The notes beneath the pieces are model-generated. The model was not told the DNA's origin. It did no database searches and saw nothing but the letters and a program-made list of their open reading frames with translations. Below, piece by piece: positions 14,974-23,762 of a stretch of DNA of 44,726 nt; within the stretch, counting starts at the first letter, position 1, and each line of letters opens with the position of its first letter. This stretch comes from Halioglobus sp. (GTDB taxonomy: Bacteria > Pseudomonadota > Gammaproteobacteria > Pseudomonadales > Halieaceae), in the NCBI GenBank assembly GCA_013214285.1, contig JABSPW010000008.1:1-44726 (forward strand). Reading direction: 5' to 3'. The position numbers and the translations under genes were made by a program.

Positions 14974-17817
14974 ATGCATTTTCCTGCACTGTCCATGATC
15001 AGACTTTTCATTCCTGCCTGCGGCGCACTGATCGCCGCGTGTGGCGGTGGTGGCGGTGGTGGCACTACCAGTCTCGCGGATAACACCCGTGTTCAGGACG
15101 CAGCACCGGTCATACAGCAGCTGACCTACGCAGGGGATATCGCGCCTATCGTGCAGGCGAAATGCATTGGATGCCACAACGCGGGCGACAACCCTCTGGC
15201 ACCCTTTTCCCTGGAGGGCAAGACGCGGGCAGACGCATTCAAGTCGGCCATTCATTTCAGCGTAGCGGATGGGTCGATGCCGCCGGTAGGCGCGTTGCCG
15301 CTGACAACTATTGAGCGTGCCAAGCTATTGGCTTGGGCGCAAAACGCGCCCTACGATCCGGCGTCAGAAATCTTGCGGGTACCTCTGATTGAGGCGCTTG
15401 CCTGGGATGTGCAGCCAAAGAATCGCGACGCTTTTATTGACCGTCGGCCGGATGACGTGGATTGCCCGCGTGGCACCGGCTGGTTGGTGGAGGAGAGCGA
15501 GTTAGAGGTGCGTACGGAGTACTGTAACTATCTCTCCCTATCACAACAAAGTCTGTTGTCGTTGCCTGCGGCTACGCAGCTGGAGTTAGTATTGAGTCAT
15601 AGTGCACTGAATTTCAACGCACCGGCCAATGCCCACATCGCCATTTCTATTGCCGGTTCGATTATCTGGGAGACCACGATAGCCATTCCCAGTGGCAACA
15701 ATATCCTCAAAGAAACGTTAAACCTGCCGATCGCGATTCAAGCGGGGGATCCAATTGAGTTCCATTTGCAGAATCATGGGGACAATGCGTACACCTTCCA
15801 TTCTCTGGATGCGTTGGTGTCCAGTGACGAGGAGCTGACCTACTGTCCCTCTTATGACAGTACGTTTGAGGCCATCCAGGCTGTGGTGTTTGAACAGGCC
15901 GGTTGTGCCAACTCGCTGTGCCACGGTGATGCTACTGCCGGTGGTCTGGATCTGTCTCCGGGTGTTGCCTGGGAGAATATCGTTGCCGTGCGGGCAACCG
16001 GGTCCTCGTTGCTGCTCGTGGACCCACGGAAACCCGCGGAAAGTTACCTGTACCATAAACTGTCTGCTAAAACCTTCCCAGGCTCTTACGATATTGCCGG
16101 AGCGGAGATGCCCAGTGCCGGCCCCGCCATTTCCGCTGGTCAGCTCGAGGCCTTACGTCTGTGGATTGAGGCCGGTGCGCCGAGGCAGGGGTCAGTTGGC
16201 GATACCCTGGGCCGCGGGGAGGACGAGCTTGAACGACTGCTTGGGGTGTGTTTACCCGAAGCGGAGGCGATAAACACGACGCCTTTGCCTCCCCCCCCGC
16301 CAGAGAAAGGTGTTCAGTTGGCGATGCCGCCGCACGATGTGCTGGCTGAGGACGAGCGTGAAATTTGCTTCGCGGTATATGAAGATTTTCGGGATGTTAT
16401 TCCGGCGGAGTACCTGGATGAATCTGGCGATCATTTCTTTCTCGCCAGCGGGGAGACACGTGAGGATGCGTTTACCCACCACAATCTTGTCTATCAAGCA
16501 TTGGTCGGGGTCGAGGATATTCATCATCCAAGTTTTGGTGAGTGGACCTGTGTTGGCGGCGGTCGCAATGGTGAGACCTGCGAGCCCACGGACCTTGCAT
16601 CCTGCGGAACGGGCAAATGTCGCAGCGAGATGAAAGATAGCATTGCCTGTCGCGGTTTCGGTCCGCCCGTGGAAACGGGTGATGGCGGGATTCTGGGGCT
16701 AGGATCGGGTCCGGACCGGGAGGGATTTTATTCCCTGTACCCGTCACATGGCATCTTTTACTGGAACTCACACGCGTTCAACTTGACGACAGAGGATGGA
16801 GTGCACCACGTTTGGCGTAATCTGCATTTCGCCGATGATCGCCGTTTTCGCGCGGCCCGTATCAATGAAATCTCCAGTATCACTGCCGGAGCAGGCACGC
16901 CAGCCTTTGGGAAAAAGACCGTGTGCCGTGATTATGTCTTCGACCAAGGAGATGGGCTGCTGTCACTCAACTCGCATACACACAAGCGCGGCGAGCGCTT
17001 TTTCATGAAGGTAGGCGACGAGTTGGTGTACGAGACGTTCACCTACGACGAACCCCTCAACAAGGTGTTTGAGCCGGCGCTGGTCTTTAATAGTCCAGAC
17101 CCGGCAGAGCGCACACTGACCTATTGCGCGACCTATAACAACGGTGTCAATGCGGACGGTTCACCTAATGTTGAGATCGTCACGCGCTTGTCACGCAGGC
17201 CGGAAAACGCGTTTCCCTGCAGACCTACCGCGTGTGTTGCGGGGAATGTAGGTGCGCCATGCGCTGGCCGCGATGACAATGCTTCCTGCGATTCATCTCC
17301 TGGTGCGGGTGATGGTTGGTGTGACGCCTGCGTCATACAGCCCGGTGTATCCAGCGATGATGAAATGTTCATCGCACTGGGTAGCAAACTGCCCGACCAC
17401 GATGCGCTGATGTCTGCACATAGTGGGCACGGTCGAGCGAGAGTGCGCATCGACAGTCCGGCGAGTGGAGATATATTTGCCCCCGGTGACGCGGTGCCGC
17501 TGGCGTTCGGCTTTATGCATTTTGACCTTGTGCCTCCAGAGGATCATGGAGGTCACGGGCATGGCGACGTCGGCAATCATGACGGCGACCACAATGATCC
17601 CGGAGGCGAACACGGCCATATTAATGAAGGGCACTACCACATCTATCTTGATACCGACGACGACGGCGCGGATCATATAACAGACTGGGCGCCCAGGAAT
17701 ACGTTGGTGCTGCCGGCCGACATTGCGTCGGGTCCCCACGAGATCCGTATCAGTTTGCGGGCGCCGGACCACCACGCGGTGGGCGCGGAAGCCAGGGTTA
17801 CAATCCAGGTAGAGTAA
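14974..17817 (+). CDS. lipoprotein with c-type heme motifs and a PHM/DBH-like copper monooxygenase core
   Basis: A 947-residue predicted lipoprotein: lipobox IAAC with Cys23, followed by a glycine run. A heme c motif CIGCH is at 64-68, and a wider CANSLCH (CX4CH) at 311-317 lies in a segment (AGGLDLSP, KPAESYLYHKL) like multiheme/planctomycete-type cytochromes. The second half matches the copper type II monooxygenase plan (peptidylglycine or dopamine hydroxylase). The tandem HH at 502-503 and H600 (NSHAFN) fit copper site A. H668-T-H670 (NSHTHKRG), a TYCATYNN strand and Met798 (DDEMFIALG) fit copper site B. Two cysteine-rich inserts follow a myxobacterial-looking pattern. Near the end is a His/Asp-rich stretch (about 857-887). 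The ATG has GAGGGGA just upstream. The copper assignment is from recalled motifs, not a search. It would be a periplasmic oxygenase with built-in electron transfer. Confidence 0.78.
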   Translation: MHFPALSMIRLFIPACGALIAACGGGGGGGTTSLADNTRVQDAAPVIQQLTYAGDIAPIVQAKCIGCHNAGDNPLAPFSLEGKTRADAFKSAIHFSVADGSMPPVGALPLTTIERAKLLAWAQNAPYDPASEILRVPLIEALAWDVQPKNRDAFIDRRPDDVDCPRGTGWLVEESELEVRTEYCNYLSLSQQSLLSLPAATQLELVLSHSALNFNAPANAHIAISIAGSIIWETTIAIPSGNNILKETLNLPIAIQAGDPIEFHLQNHGDNAYTFHSLDALVSSDEELTYCPSYDSTFEAIQAVVFEQAGCANSLCHGDATAGGLDLSPGVAWENIVAVRATGSSLLLVDPRKPAESYLYHKLSAKTFPGSYDIAGAEMPSAGPAISAGQLEALRLWIEAGAPRQGSVGDTLGRGEDELERLLGVCLPEAEAINTTPLPPPPPEKGVQLAMPPHDVLAEDEREICFAVYEDFRDVIPAEYLDESGDHFFLASGETREDAFTHHNLVYQALVGVEDIHHPSFGEWTCVGGGRNGETCEPTDLASCGTGKCRSEMKDSIACRGFGPPVETGDGGILGLGSGPDREGFYSLYPSHGIFYWNSHAFNLTTEDGVHHVWRNLHFADDRRFRAARINEISSITAGAGTPAFGKKTVCRDYVFDQGDGLLSLNSHTHKRGERFFMKVGDELVYETFTYDEPLNKVFEPALVFNSPDPAERTLTYCATYNNGVNADGSPNVEIVTRLSRRPENAFPCRPTACVAGNVGAPCAGRDDNASCDSSPGAGDGWCDACVIQPGVSSDDEMFIALGSKLPDHDALMSAHSGHGRARVRIDSPASGDIFAPGDAVPLAFGFMHFDLVPPEDHGGHGHGDVGNHDGDHNDPGGEHGHINEGHYHIYLDTDDDGADHITDWAPRNTLVLPADIASGPHEIRISLRAPDHHAVGAEARVTIQVE

Positions 17818-17830
17818 TGAGGTGTGGGCG

Positions 17831-18526
17831 CTAATCGTTGCTATGGCGGCCGATGGCGGAAGATTCCCCTTCCTCGAAAATTTCTTCCATGCGATCGGTG
17901 AGGTAATGCAGCAGGCGTTTCACGCGTGCCTCGCGATTGATCATCAGTTGTGCGCCGGCCATGCCCTCCATCATGCACTTGGTGACGTCCATGGCTAGCG
18001 TAAAACGATCGCCGCGGTCGCGCCACTCCGTGAATAACTCCCCATTGGTTTCACGGATATGTTCTTCGAATAATTGCTGGGAGTTCTCCAGTATAGATCG
18101 CAATTCAGGATCGGTGCGGCTGGCGACGCACAGTTCGTTGTACACCGTAAACAGGTCTCCGGTGAGGTGATCCCAGTAGGCATCTATGCCTGCACGGCGT
18201 CGGTCGGCACCGGTCAAGGTCGCAGGAATGTTGGCTACCTTTTCTGTGTAGTCCTCGAGTAATTTATCGTGGAGATACTCAACCGCTGCCTGGATCAGCT
18301 CGGTCTTGGACGGAAAGTGGTGCAGCATCGCACCGCGCGAGACACCGGCAGAGCTGGCCACCTTGGCAGTGGTGACATTGGTATAACCTAACACCACAAA
18401 GCAGTGGATGGCGGCGTCCAGGATGCGATCGCGGGTCATCGCGCTTTTCTGTGCCTGCCAGCTCACATCCTCGCCGCTTTGCTCACCAGCGGCTCCCTTC
18501 GGGCCATTATGCGTCTTGCCGGCCAT
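17831..18526 (-). CDS. TetR/AcrR-family transcriptional regulator
   Basis: A 231-residue TetR-family repressor. The DNA-binding domain is at about residues 30-80: TRDRILDAAIHCFVVLGYTNVTTAKVASSAGVSRGAMLHHFPSKTELI, preceded by a ~28-residue polar extension. The remainder is the helical ligand-binding and dimer domain. GAMLHHFPSK is a common recognition-helix wording in proteobacterial catabolic regulators. It converges with the copper/heme lipoprotein gene. Its own promoter region holds a consensus TATAAT followed by a strong palindrome, so autorepression is likely. Because the same operator pattern occurs in three other intergenic gaps, this is the best candidate regulator for much of the window. 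The ligand is unknown; an acyl-CoA or lipophilic pathway intermediate would fit. Confidence 0.93.
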   Translation of the reverse strand: MAGKTHNGPKGAAGEQSGEDVSWQAQKSAMTRDRILDAAIHCFVVLGYTNVTTAKVASSAGVSRGAMLHHFPSKTELIQAAVEYLHDKLLEDYTEKVANIPATLTGADRRRAGIDAYWDHLTGDLFTVYNELCVASRTDPELRSILENSQQLFEEHIRETNGELFTEWRDRGDRFTLAMDVTKCMMEGMAGAQLMINREARVKRLLHYLTDRMEEIFEEGESSAIGRHSND

Positions 18527-18553
18527 GGGCTTTCAATCCTTTTTCAGTGTTAA

Positions 18554-18582
18554 AAACAAGCCGGACTGATTAAATCAGTCCG
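18554..18582. promoter_or_regulatory. tetR operator: 21-bp palindrome overlapping the shared 18-bp motif
   Basis: Bases 18562-18582 form a palindrome with perfect 10-bp arms (CGGACTGATT, centre A, AATCAGTCCG). Overlapping it, 18554-18571 reads AAACAAG-CCGG-ACTGATT, the AAWCAnn-N4-ACTGWTT pattern seen at 13547, 23767 and 29110. It lies 28-56 bases upstream of the tetR start and just downstream of its -10 box, the position expected for an autorepressor. Confidence 0.75.
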
Positions 18583-18593
18583 CATGCCGCATT

Positions 18594-18599
18594 ATTATA
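18594..18599 (-). promoter_or_regulatory. -10 box of the tetR promoter
   Basis: On the minus strand these bases read TATAAT, an exact sigma-70 -10 hexamer. A partial -35 (TTAACG, 18621-18616) stands 16 bases further upstream. The predicted transcript start, near 18587, falls just before the operator palindrome. Confidence 0.5.
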
Positions 18600-18638
18600 C
18601 CCTTTTGCCGGGGCCCGTTAAGTGCATTTTATGGCCAT

Positions 18639-18655
18639 TGCGTCACGCCGACGCA
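18639..18655 (-). terminator. short hairpin directly after gabD
   Basis: TGCGTC and GACGCA form a perfect 6-bp stem around a 5-base loop immediately after the gabD stop codon. There is no T run beyond it, so it may stabilise the 3' end or act as a weak terminator between gabD and tetR. Confidence 0.3.
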
Positions 18656-20122
18656 CTAGGCATGGATGCAGCCCATATTCAGGTACTTGATCTCAAGGTA
18701 GTCATCGATGCCGTACTTGGAGCCTTCGCGGCCGATACCGGATTCCTTGACGCCACCAAAGGGTGCCACCTCGGTAGAAATGATGCCCTCGTTGATGCCC
18801 ACGATGCCATAGTCCAGCCCCTCTGCTACGCGCCAGATGCGGCCGATGTCCCTGGCGTAAAAATAGGCGGACAGGCCGAACGGGGTGTCGTTGCCCATGC
18901 GGATGGCATCTGCTTCGCTACTGAAACGGATCAATGTGGCCACAGGCCCAAAAATTTCCTCGTGGTAAATGGCCATGCCGTCGTTGACGTCGCTGAGTAC
19001 GGTGGGCATGAAAAAACCGTGTCCGTAGGCGTCGCCGACACGGCCTCCGGTCAGCACTTTTGCGCCTTTCGCTGTCGCCTCGTTGACCAGTTCGGCCACC
19101 TTGGTCACCGCCTCATCATTGATTAGTGGGCCTATTTGTATACCCTCCTCAGCACCGTTACCGACCTTGAGTGCGTTGACGGCCGCGACCAGTTTAGTTG
19201 CAAAGGCATCAAAAACGCTGTCCTGCACCAGAAGGCGGTTGGCACATACGCAGGTTTGTCCCGCGTTGCGGTATTTCGATGCCATAGCGCCCATCACTGC
19301 CGCATCCAGATCCGCATCATCAAACACGATGAACGGCGCGTTACCGCCGAGCTCCATAGAAGTTTTTTTCACGGTGCCGGCACACTGTTGCATCAGCACC
19401 TTGCCAATTTCGGTAGATCCGGTGAAGGTGAGTTTGCGCACGATGGGATTACCTGTCATTTCGCCGCCAATGGCTCGCGCGCTATTGCCGGCGATGACAC
19501 TGAACACTCCAGCGGGAACCCCGGCTCTAGCAGCGAGTTCCGCCAGCGCTAGCGCGGAGAGCGGCGTGGCCGTGGCTGGTTTAAGCACTACGGTGCAGCC
19601 CGTGGCCAGAGCCGGGCCAACCTTACGCGTGATCATGGCAATAGGGAAGTTCCAGGGAGTAATTGCAGCGACCACCCCAACGGGCTGCTTGATAGTTACA
19701 ATGCGCTGGTTCGGATTGTTTGCCGGAATCGTATCACCATATACTCGGCGTCCCTCCTCGGCGAACCACTCCACGAAAGCAGCACCATAGGCCACCTCAC
19801 CGCGTGACTCGGCTAGGGGTTTACCCTGTTCCGCTGTCATCAATTGTGCCAGGTCCTCCTGATTGGCCATGATCAAAGAGAACCATCGTTTTAATATGTC
19901 AGCGCGGGATTTCACCGTTGTCTTGCGCCAACTCTGAAAAGCTTTGTCCGCAGCTTCTATAGCGCGGCGTGTTTCATCGGCACCGGCATTGGGGATGCTG
20001 ATGATTTCTTCCCGTGTAGCCGGGTTAAGAATGGGCATGGTCGCGCCGCTGTCAGCGTCTACCCATTGGCCGTCGATATAAAGCCGCGAGCGCAGCAGCG
20101 ATGGGTCGGTAAGTTTCAACAT
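18656..20122 (-). CDS. gabD: succinate-semialdehyde dehydrogenase family aldehyde dehydrogenase
   Basis: A 488-residue NAD(P)+-dependent aldehyde dehydrogenase that resembles E. coli GabD closely along its whole length, as judged from memory. Shared features include MLKLTDPSLLR, WFAEEGRRVYGDTIP, AAITPWNFPIAMITRKVGPALA, FTGSTEIGK, ELGGNAPFIVFDDAD (catalytic Glu) and RNAGQTCVCANR with nucleophile Cys291. The C-terminal REGSKYGIDDYLEIKYLNMG is also GabD-like. GabD oxidises succinate semialdehyde to succinate. In this setting a broader role on an aldehyde made by the neighbouring oxygenases is possible. It is the last gene of a minus-strand operon (ABM protein, molybdopterin oxidoreductase, luciferase-like oxidoreductase, gabD), 30 bases after the preceding stop, and is followed by a hairpin and tetR. 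Confidence 0.88.
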   Translation of the reverse strand: MLKLTDPSLLRSRLYIDGQWVDADSGATMPILNPATREEIISIPNAGADETRRAIEAADKAFQSWRKTTVKSRADILKRWFSLIMANQEDLAQLMTAEQGKPLAESRGEVAYGAAFVEWFAEEGRRVYGDTIPANNPNQRIVTIKQPVGVVAAITPWNFPIAMITRKVGPALATGCTVVLKPATATPLSALALAELAARAGVPAGVFSVIAGNSARAIGGEMTGNPIVRKLTFTGSTEIGKVLMQQCAGTVKKTSMELGGNAPFIVFDDADLDAAVMGAMASKYRNAGQTCVCANRLLVQDSVFDAFATKLVAAVNALKVGNGAEEGIQIGPLINDEAVTKVAELVNEATAKGAKVLTGGRVGDAYGHGFFMPTVLSDVNDGMAIYHEEIFGPVATLIRFSSEADAIRMGNDTPFGLSAYFYARDIGRIWRVAEGLDYGIVGINEGIISTEVAPFGGVKESGIGREGSKYGIDDYLEIKYLNMGCIHA

Positions 20123-20152
20123 CTGTAAGGGTTCTCCTGATTTAATACGGGC

Positions 20153-21136
20153 TTACTTCCCCGCCAGGTGCGCGACGACTGGAGCGAATGCTTCCACCAT
20201 ATTGTTCTCTCCGTCGTCTAATACGGTAACATAAGATATGCCGTAGGTTTCTCTGCGACGCTCCAGTTCTTCGCAAATAAAGTCGACGCTGCCAATCAAG
20301 CAGTGGGGGTGGTTAAGGATATCCTGGTCGCTCATGCCCAGTGCTTCGCCAACCGCGGCTGCAGTAGACCGTTGATGATCTGTGATGACTGTGTTGTAGG
20401 CGCCGATTTCCAGTTCGACCGTGTCGAAGCGACCGCCGGCACCGTTTTTGATCCAGTGTATTTTTTTAGCCGTGGCGTCGGCTAAACCAGAGGCCATACC
20501 TCCTGGCCCCAGCATCCCAGCACGGTTGTTGAAATTCAGGCTGACGATATCCGCTTCTTGCCCGGCAAATTCTAATATCTTTTTGCTACCGCCTCCGATC
20601 ATCAGGGGTGGCCATGGTGATTGCACCGGCGAGGGTGTGCCGTGGAAGCCGGACCAGCGGATCGACTCTCCGTCAATATTCAGTGGCTCGCCGCGCATGA
20701 ACGCTTTATAAGCGTGAACAGATTCGGTAAAACGTAGGAAGCGCTGCGGAAATTCATCGAAGGCTAAATTAACCGCTTCATATTCGTTCCTGATCCAACC
20801 GGCACCTAGCCCGAATTCCAATCTGCCGCCGGACAGGTAGTCCATAGTAGCCGCTTCTTTTGCAAGAATAATCGGGTGGCGGTAGTCGTTGCAAAACACC
20901 CGACAGCCCACGCGTAAAGTCGTACTTTGCTCCAGCGCCATGGCGATCGCGGGCACGGCTCCCAGGAGTTGCGGTGGGTGGAAGGTGCTGTCCAGCGCCG
21001 GACCGGAGCTGAGGAAGTGATCGGCGAGATGAAACGTGGAATAGCCAAGCGCTTCTGTCTTGGCAATGAGGTTGCGCCAGTTGGCGGGCGAGTCCGTATT
21101 GAAGGCTTGCAGTGAAAAACGAAACGGTTTGCTCAT
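20153..21136 (-). CDS. luciferase-like (LLM class) flavin/F420-dependent oxidoreductase
   Basis: A 327-residue TIM-barrel protein of the luciferase-like superfamily. Recognised segments are MSKPFRFSLQAFNTDSPANW, STFHLADHF, LRVGCRVFCNDYRHPIILAKEAATMDYLSGGRLEFGLGAGW, PLMIGGGSKKILEFAG and the C-terminal CLIGSVDFICEEL. The wording is closest to the MSMEG_2516-type family annotated as F420-dependent. Whether F420 or FMN is used cannot be told here. The start is ATG 21136; the frame is open to 21190, but the domain begins at MSKPF and GGAG lies upstream. It stands between the molybdopterin oxidoreductase and gabD genes with 20- and 30-base gaps, so it is probably cotranscribed. Substrate unknown. 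Confidence 0.9.
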   Translation of the reverse strand: MSKPFRFSLQAFNTDSPANWRNLIAKTEALGYSTFHLADHFLSSGPALDSTFHPPQLLGAVPAIAMALEQSTTLRVGCRVFCNDYRHPIILAKEAATMDYLSGGRLEFGLGAGWIRNEYEAVNLAFDEFPQRFLRFTESVHAYKAFMRGEPLNIDGESIRWSGFHGTPSPVQSPWPPLMIGGGSKKILEFAGQEADIVSLNFNNRAGMLGPGGMASGLADATAKKIHWIKNGAGGRFDTVELEIGAYNTVITDHQRSTAAAVGEALGMSDQDILNHPHCLIGSVDFICEELERRRETYGISYVTVLDDGENNMVEAFAPVVAHLAGK

Positions 21137-21156
21137 GGTGTGTGACTCCGGGCGGC

Positions 21157-23328
21157 TCACGCCGGTTTGGCGATGGCGACAGGGATACAACTCTGGCGTG
21201 GTATGCCCGAATATTTTTCAGTGTCTTTGCGGTTGTTCACGAGGCGGTTGGTGTTGCTGCCGATTTCTCGTACTTTGCCGTCCGCACCCACTAATGGGTC
21301 TGGTGAGTCACCCCAGCAATGGGCCATTGAGACCACACCCGGGCGCACGTCGTCGCTGCGCGCTGCCACCGCGGGAATCTCCCCGTGTGCAGAGCGTATG
21401 CGGATAATCTCACCGTCGGCGATGCCCAGTGCAGCGAGGTCGCTGGAATGAATAAAGGCGGGATTGGTGGTGCCTTTCGCCTTCAATAGACTGAGCTCGG
21501 GACCTGTAGAATTATAGGTATTCTTCATGCGCCGGCTGATCAACAAATGTGGGAATTCTGTCGATCCAGCGTCATCGAGGTCGCTATAGGCTGCGGCCAG
21601 CTCTTCCTCCAGCCCCGGAGGATACAGTTCCAGCCGCTCTTGTGTTTTTGGATCTGCCGCTTGCACGAAGACGTCGGGTACGTCAAAAACTTTGCCACCG
21701 TCGGTGTCGCGGATGTCTTCTATCGGCACACGTGAGCCCGCTGTTATGGCCTTTAGTATCTCGAACTTGGTGGGCTTTTTTCCCATATTCAGGGCGGAGC
21801 CATTATCCAGCGTAAGTTGCAGGCCCATGCGCTGGCCGAGTTCCCAAAAGACCTCCCACTCCTCAATCTTGTCCCCGTCCGCCTCTACCACGGCCTTTGT
21901 ATATTGGGAGTAGGGTTGATCGTGCCAAATGTCTGTGAGCAGTGTCACATCTTCTCGCTCCAGGCATAGTTTTGGTGCGAGCACGTAGTCTGCTAGTTTT
22001 GCCGTCGGCGACATCTTCAAGTCGACACAAACTAACAGTTCCAGAGACTCCAACGCGCGCAGGGTTTTCTCCTGATCAGGGAAGGCGAGCAGGGGCTGAC
22101 CGCCGACCACAATAAGTGCCCTGATCTGCCCTTCGCCTGCGGTGAGGATTTCATCGCTGAGCACTGCTGTGGGCATCTCGGCTTTGGGGCCGTACGGTGA
22201 CAGTACCGTAATCGCGCCGACGTCATCTGCCACCCGGCTTTTAAGGGCGCCGTCCAACCACTGGGGTTGTGGACCAGTTGCCTGGGCTAGTCGCGGAATA
22301 TCCGCGGTGAGAACCCCAGGGTTCGGCATGCGCTCTCCTTCGCGGCAGAAGCGACCGCAGATCGCATTCAGCGCTTGTACAAGGTGTTGCAGCAGATTGG
22401 GATGTCGACCCATTTCGGGTCCGGTGCCCGTGTGGGCGGTGCCTCGAGGACCTGCGCCGAACAGTCGGGCTGCCTCCACGATTTGTTGTGGGTCGATCCC
22501 TGCGGCTTTCGCCACTTTATCAGGAGTAAAGCGCGCTACCTGTGCGGTCAGCGTCTCGAAGTGCGTGGTGTGTTCTTCACAGAACGCCTTGTCGTAGAGC
22601 TCCTCGGTAATGATGACGTTTATGAGGCTGGCCATGAGCGCAGCGTCATGTCCAGGTCGTACTTGCAGGTGCAGATCGGCGCGCCTGGCCACCTCAGTCT
22701 CACGCGGATCGATACAGATCACTTTCATGCCCCGTTTACGGCCTTCACGCATTGCGTTGGAAGGACTGAAAGAGGGTATACCACCGGGAATTGAGAAGTG
22801 CGACACCAAGGTGTTGCAGCCTATGATGAGTGATACATTCGAGTCGTTCCACATGTGCACGCCACCGTTCCACCAGCCCATACGTGCTGGGCCAATGGCA
22901 ACCTTGGCAGGTTGATCAATGGTGACGCTGGCGTAATAAGAGGGTGAATTCATGCTGGCGTGGAAAGCACGGGCGAGGTCATGCGCCGCTGAATTCTGAT
23001 AGGAATAGGTGCCATTGTAGCTGGCTATGCTGCGTGGGCCATATTGCTCTAAGATATTCTGCAACGCACCCGCAATCTCATCCAGTGCCTGTTCCGTGGC
23101 GATACTCTCATGCGTCCCGTTGCCGCATTTTTTCTGTGATTGCTGCAGGCGTGTGTGATGGTTGATTTGCTCGATGAGCTGGCGTCCTTTAATACAGGTG
23201 TAGCCGCCGTAGACCGCATTACTGGTATCAGGGTCCAGTGCGATCAGTTTGTTGCCCTGAACCGTTGCCTCCATAGGGCAGTAGGCATGGCAAAAGCGGC
23301 AATAGGTTTTAACTGTTTTGCTCGCCAT
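21157..23328 (-). CDS. molybdopterin-dependent oxidoreductase with N-terminal [4Fe-4S] domain
   Basis: A 723-residue member of the DMSO-reductase/formate dehydrogenase superfamily. The N-terminal cluster motif is C10-x2-C13-x3-C17-x27-C45. Central parts include GPARMGWWNGGVHMWNDSNVSLIIGCNTL and KVICIDPRETEVARRADLHLQVRPGHDAAL. The C-terminal molybdopterin-binding domain carries FIHSSDLAALGIADGEIIRIRS and VSMAHCWG. There is no twin-arginine signal, so it is predicted cytoplasmic. No electron-transfer or membrane subunit is adjacent, so it may be a single-subunit enzyme. It is second in the minus-strand operon, 32 bases after the ABM protein. It could hydroxylate or reduce a pathway intermediate; the reaction is not assignable by eye. 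Confidence 0.92.
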   Translation of the reverse strand: MASKTVKTYCRFCHAYCPMEATVQGNKLIALDPDTSNAVYGGYTCIKGRQLIEQINHHTRLQQSQKKCGNGTHESIATEQALDEIAGALQNILEQYGPRSIASYNGTYSYQNSAAHDLARAFHASMNSPSYYASVTIDQPAKVAIGPARMGWWNGGVHMWNDSNVSLIIGCNTLVSHFSIPGGIPSFSPSNAMREGRKRGMKVICIDPRETEVARRADLHLQVRPGHDAALMASLINVIITEELYDKAFCEEHTTHFETLTAQVARFTPDKVAKAAGIDPQQIVEAARLFGAGPRGTAHTGTGPEMGRHPNLLQHLVQALNAICGRFCREGERMPNPGVLTADIPRLAQATGPQPQWLDGALKSRVADDVGAITVLSPYGPKAEMPTAVLSDEILTAGEGQIRALIVVGGQPLLAFPDQEKTLRALESLELLVCVDLKMSPTAKLADYVLAPKLCLEREDVTLLTDIWHDQPYSQYTKAVVEADGDKIEEWEVFWELGQRMGLQLTLDNGSALNMGKKPTKFEILKAITAGSRVPIEDIRDTDGGKVFDVPDVFVQAADPKTQERLELYPPGLEEELAAAYSDLDDAGSTEFPHLLISRRMKNTYNSTGPELSLLKAKGTTNPAFIHSSDLAALGIADGEIIRIRSAHGEIPAVAARSDDVRPGVVSMAHCWGDSPDPLVGADGKVREIGSNTNRLVNNRKDTEKYSGIPRQSCIPVAIAKPA

Positions 23329-23360
23329 GACGCTGTGCTTTCCCTCTGGTGTGCCGACGT

Positions 23361-23705
23361 TTACTCGGTGAAGAAGTCAGCCCGGGGCTTACCCTCCGGG
23401 TCATAGACCGGCTCTTCCCGCGCGACCTTGAACTTTGAGACCTCGGTGTCCTTGACGCCATATTTGCCGAGTGTGGCAAGCATGTTTCGGTAGTAGGGCC
23501 CTGCAAGATGCGCCGCCAGATCCTCCACCGAGTCCCAGTTTTCGTAAACGTATACCCGGGTATCGGAAGTGGGGTCGGCAGACCACACATAGTGCCTGCA
23601 GCCTGTCTGAGTGCGCGTCTCCGCTACCAGCGCGGCAGTCTCGGCAAGTGCCTTTTCCCGGTCACCGGCGGGAAGGTGGATCGAGCCGTTGATGAGAACA
23701 GTCAT
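23361..23705 (-). CDS. ABM-domain (antibiotic biosynthesis monooxygenase-like) protein
   Basis: A 114-residue ferredoxin-like-fold protein of the ABM family. The segments TVLINGSIHLPAGDREKALAETAALVAETRTQTGCRHYVWSAD and RVYVYENWDSVEDLAAHLAGPYYRNML are typical (strand, helix, then YENW..AHL). Known members are cofactor-free oxygenases of quinone-forming aromatics, heme-degrading enzymes, or proteins without known activity. It is the first gene of the operon leading to gabD. Its start is 57 bases from the shared palindrome at 23767-23784, which also faces the divergent MDR reductase gene. Confidence 0.88.
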   Translation of the reverse strand: MTVLINGSIHLPAGDREKALAETAALVAETRTQTGCRHYVWSADPTSDTRVYVYENWDSVEDLAAHLAGPYYRNMLATLGKYGVKDTEVSKFKVAREEPVYDPEGKPRADFFTE

Positions 23706-23762
23706 ATGCGGTAATCAATCGTTATCCGGAAGGTGGGAAACAGTAGCAGAGTAACGCGGTCA

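Noticed and set aside
14853..15255. Minus-strand frames with proline runs opposite the lipoprotein start
   Set aside because: They mirror the glycine run of the lipoprotein signal region and have no independent support.
23738..23750. AAACAGTAG next to the operator at 23763
   Set aside because: A single half-site without an inverted partner at 4 or 8 bases; probably chance.
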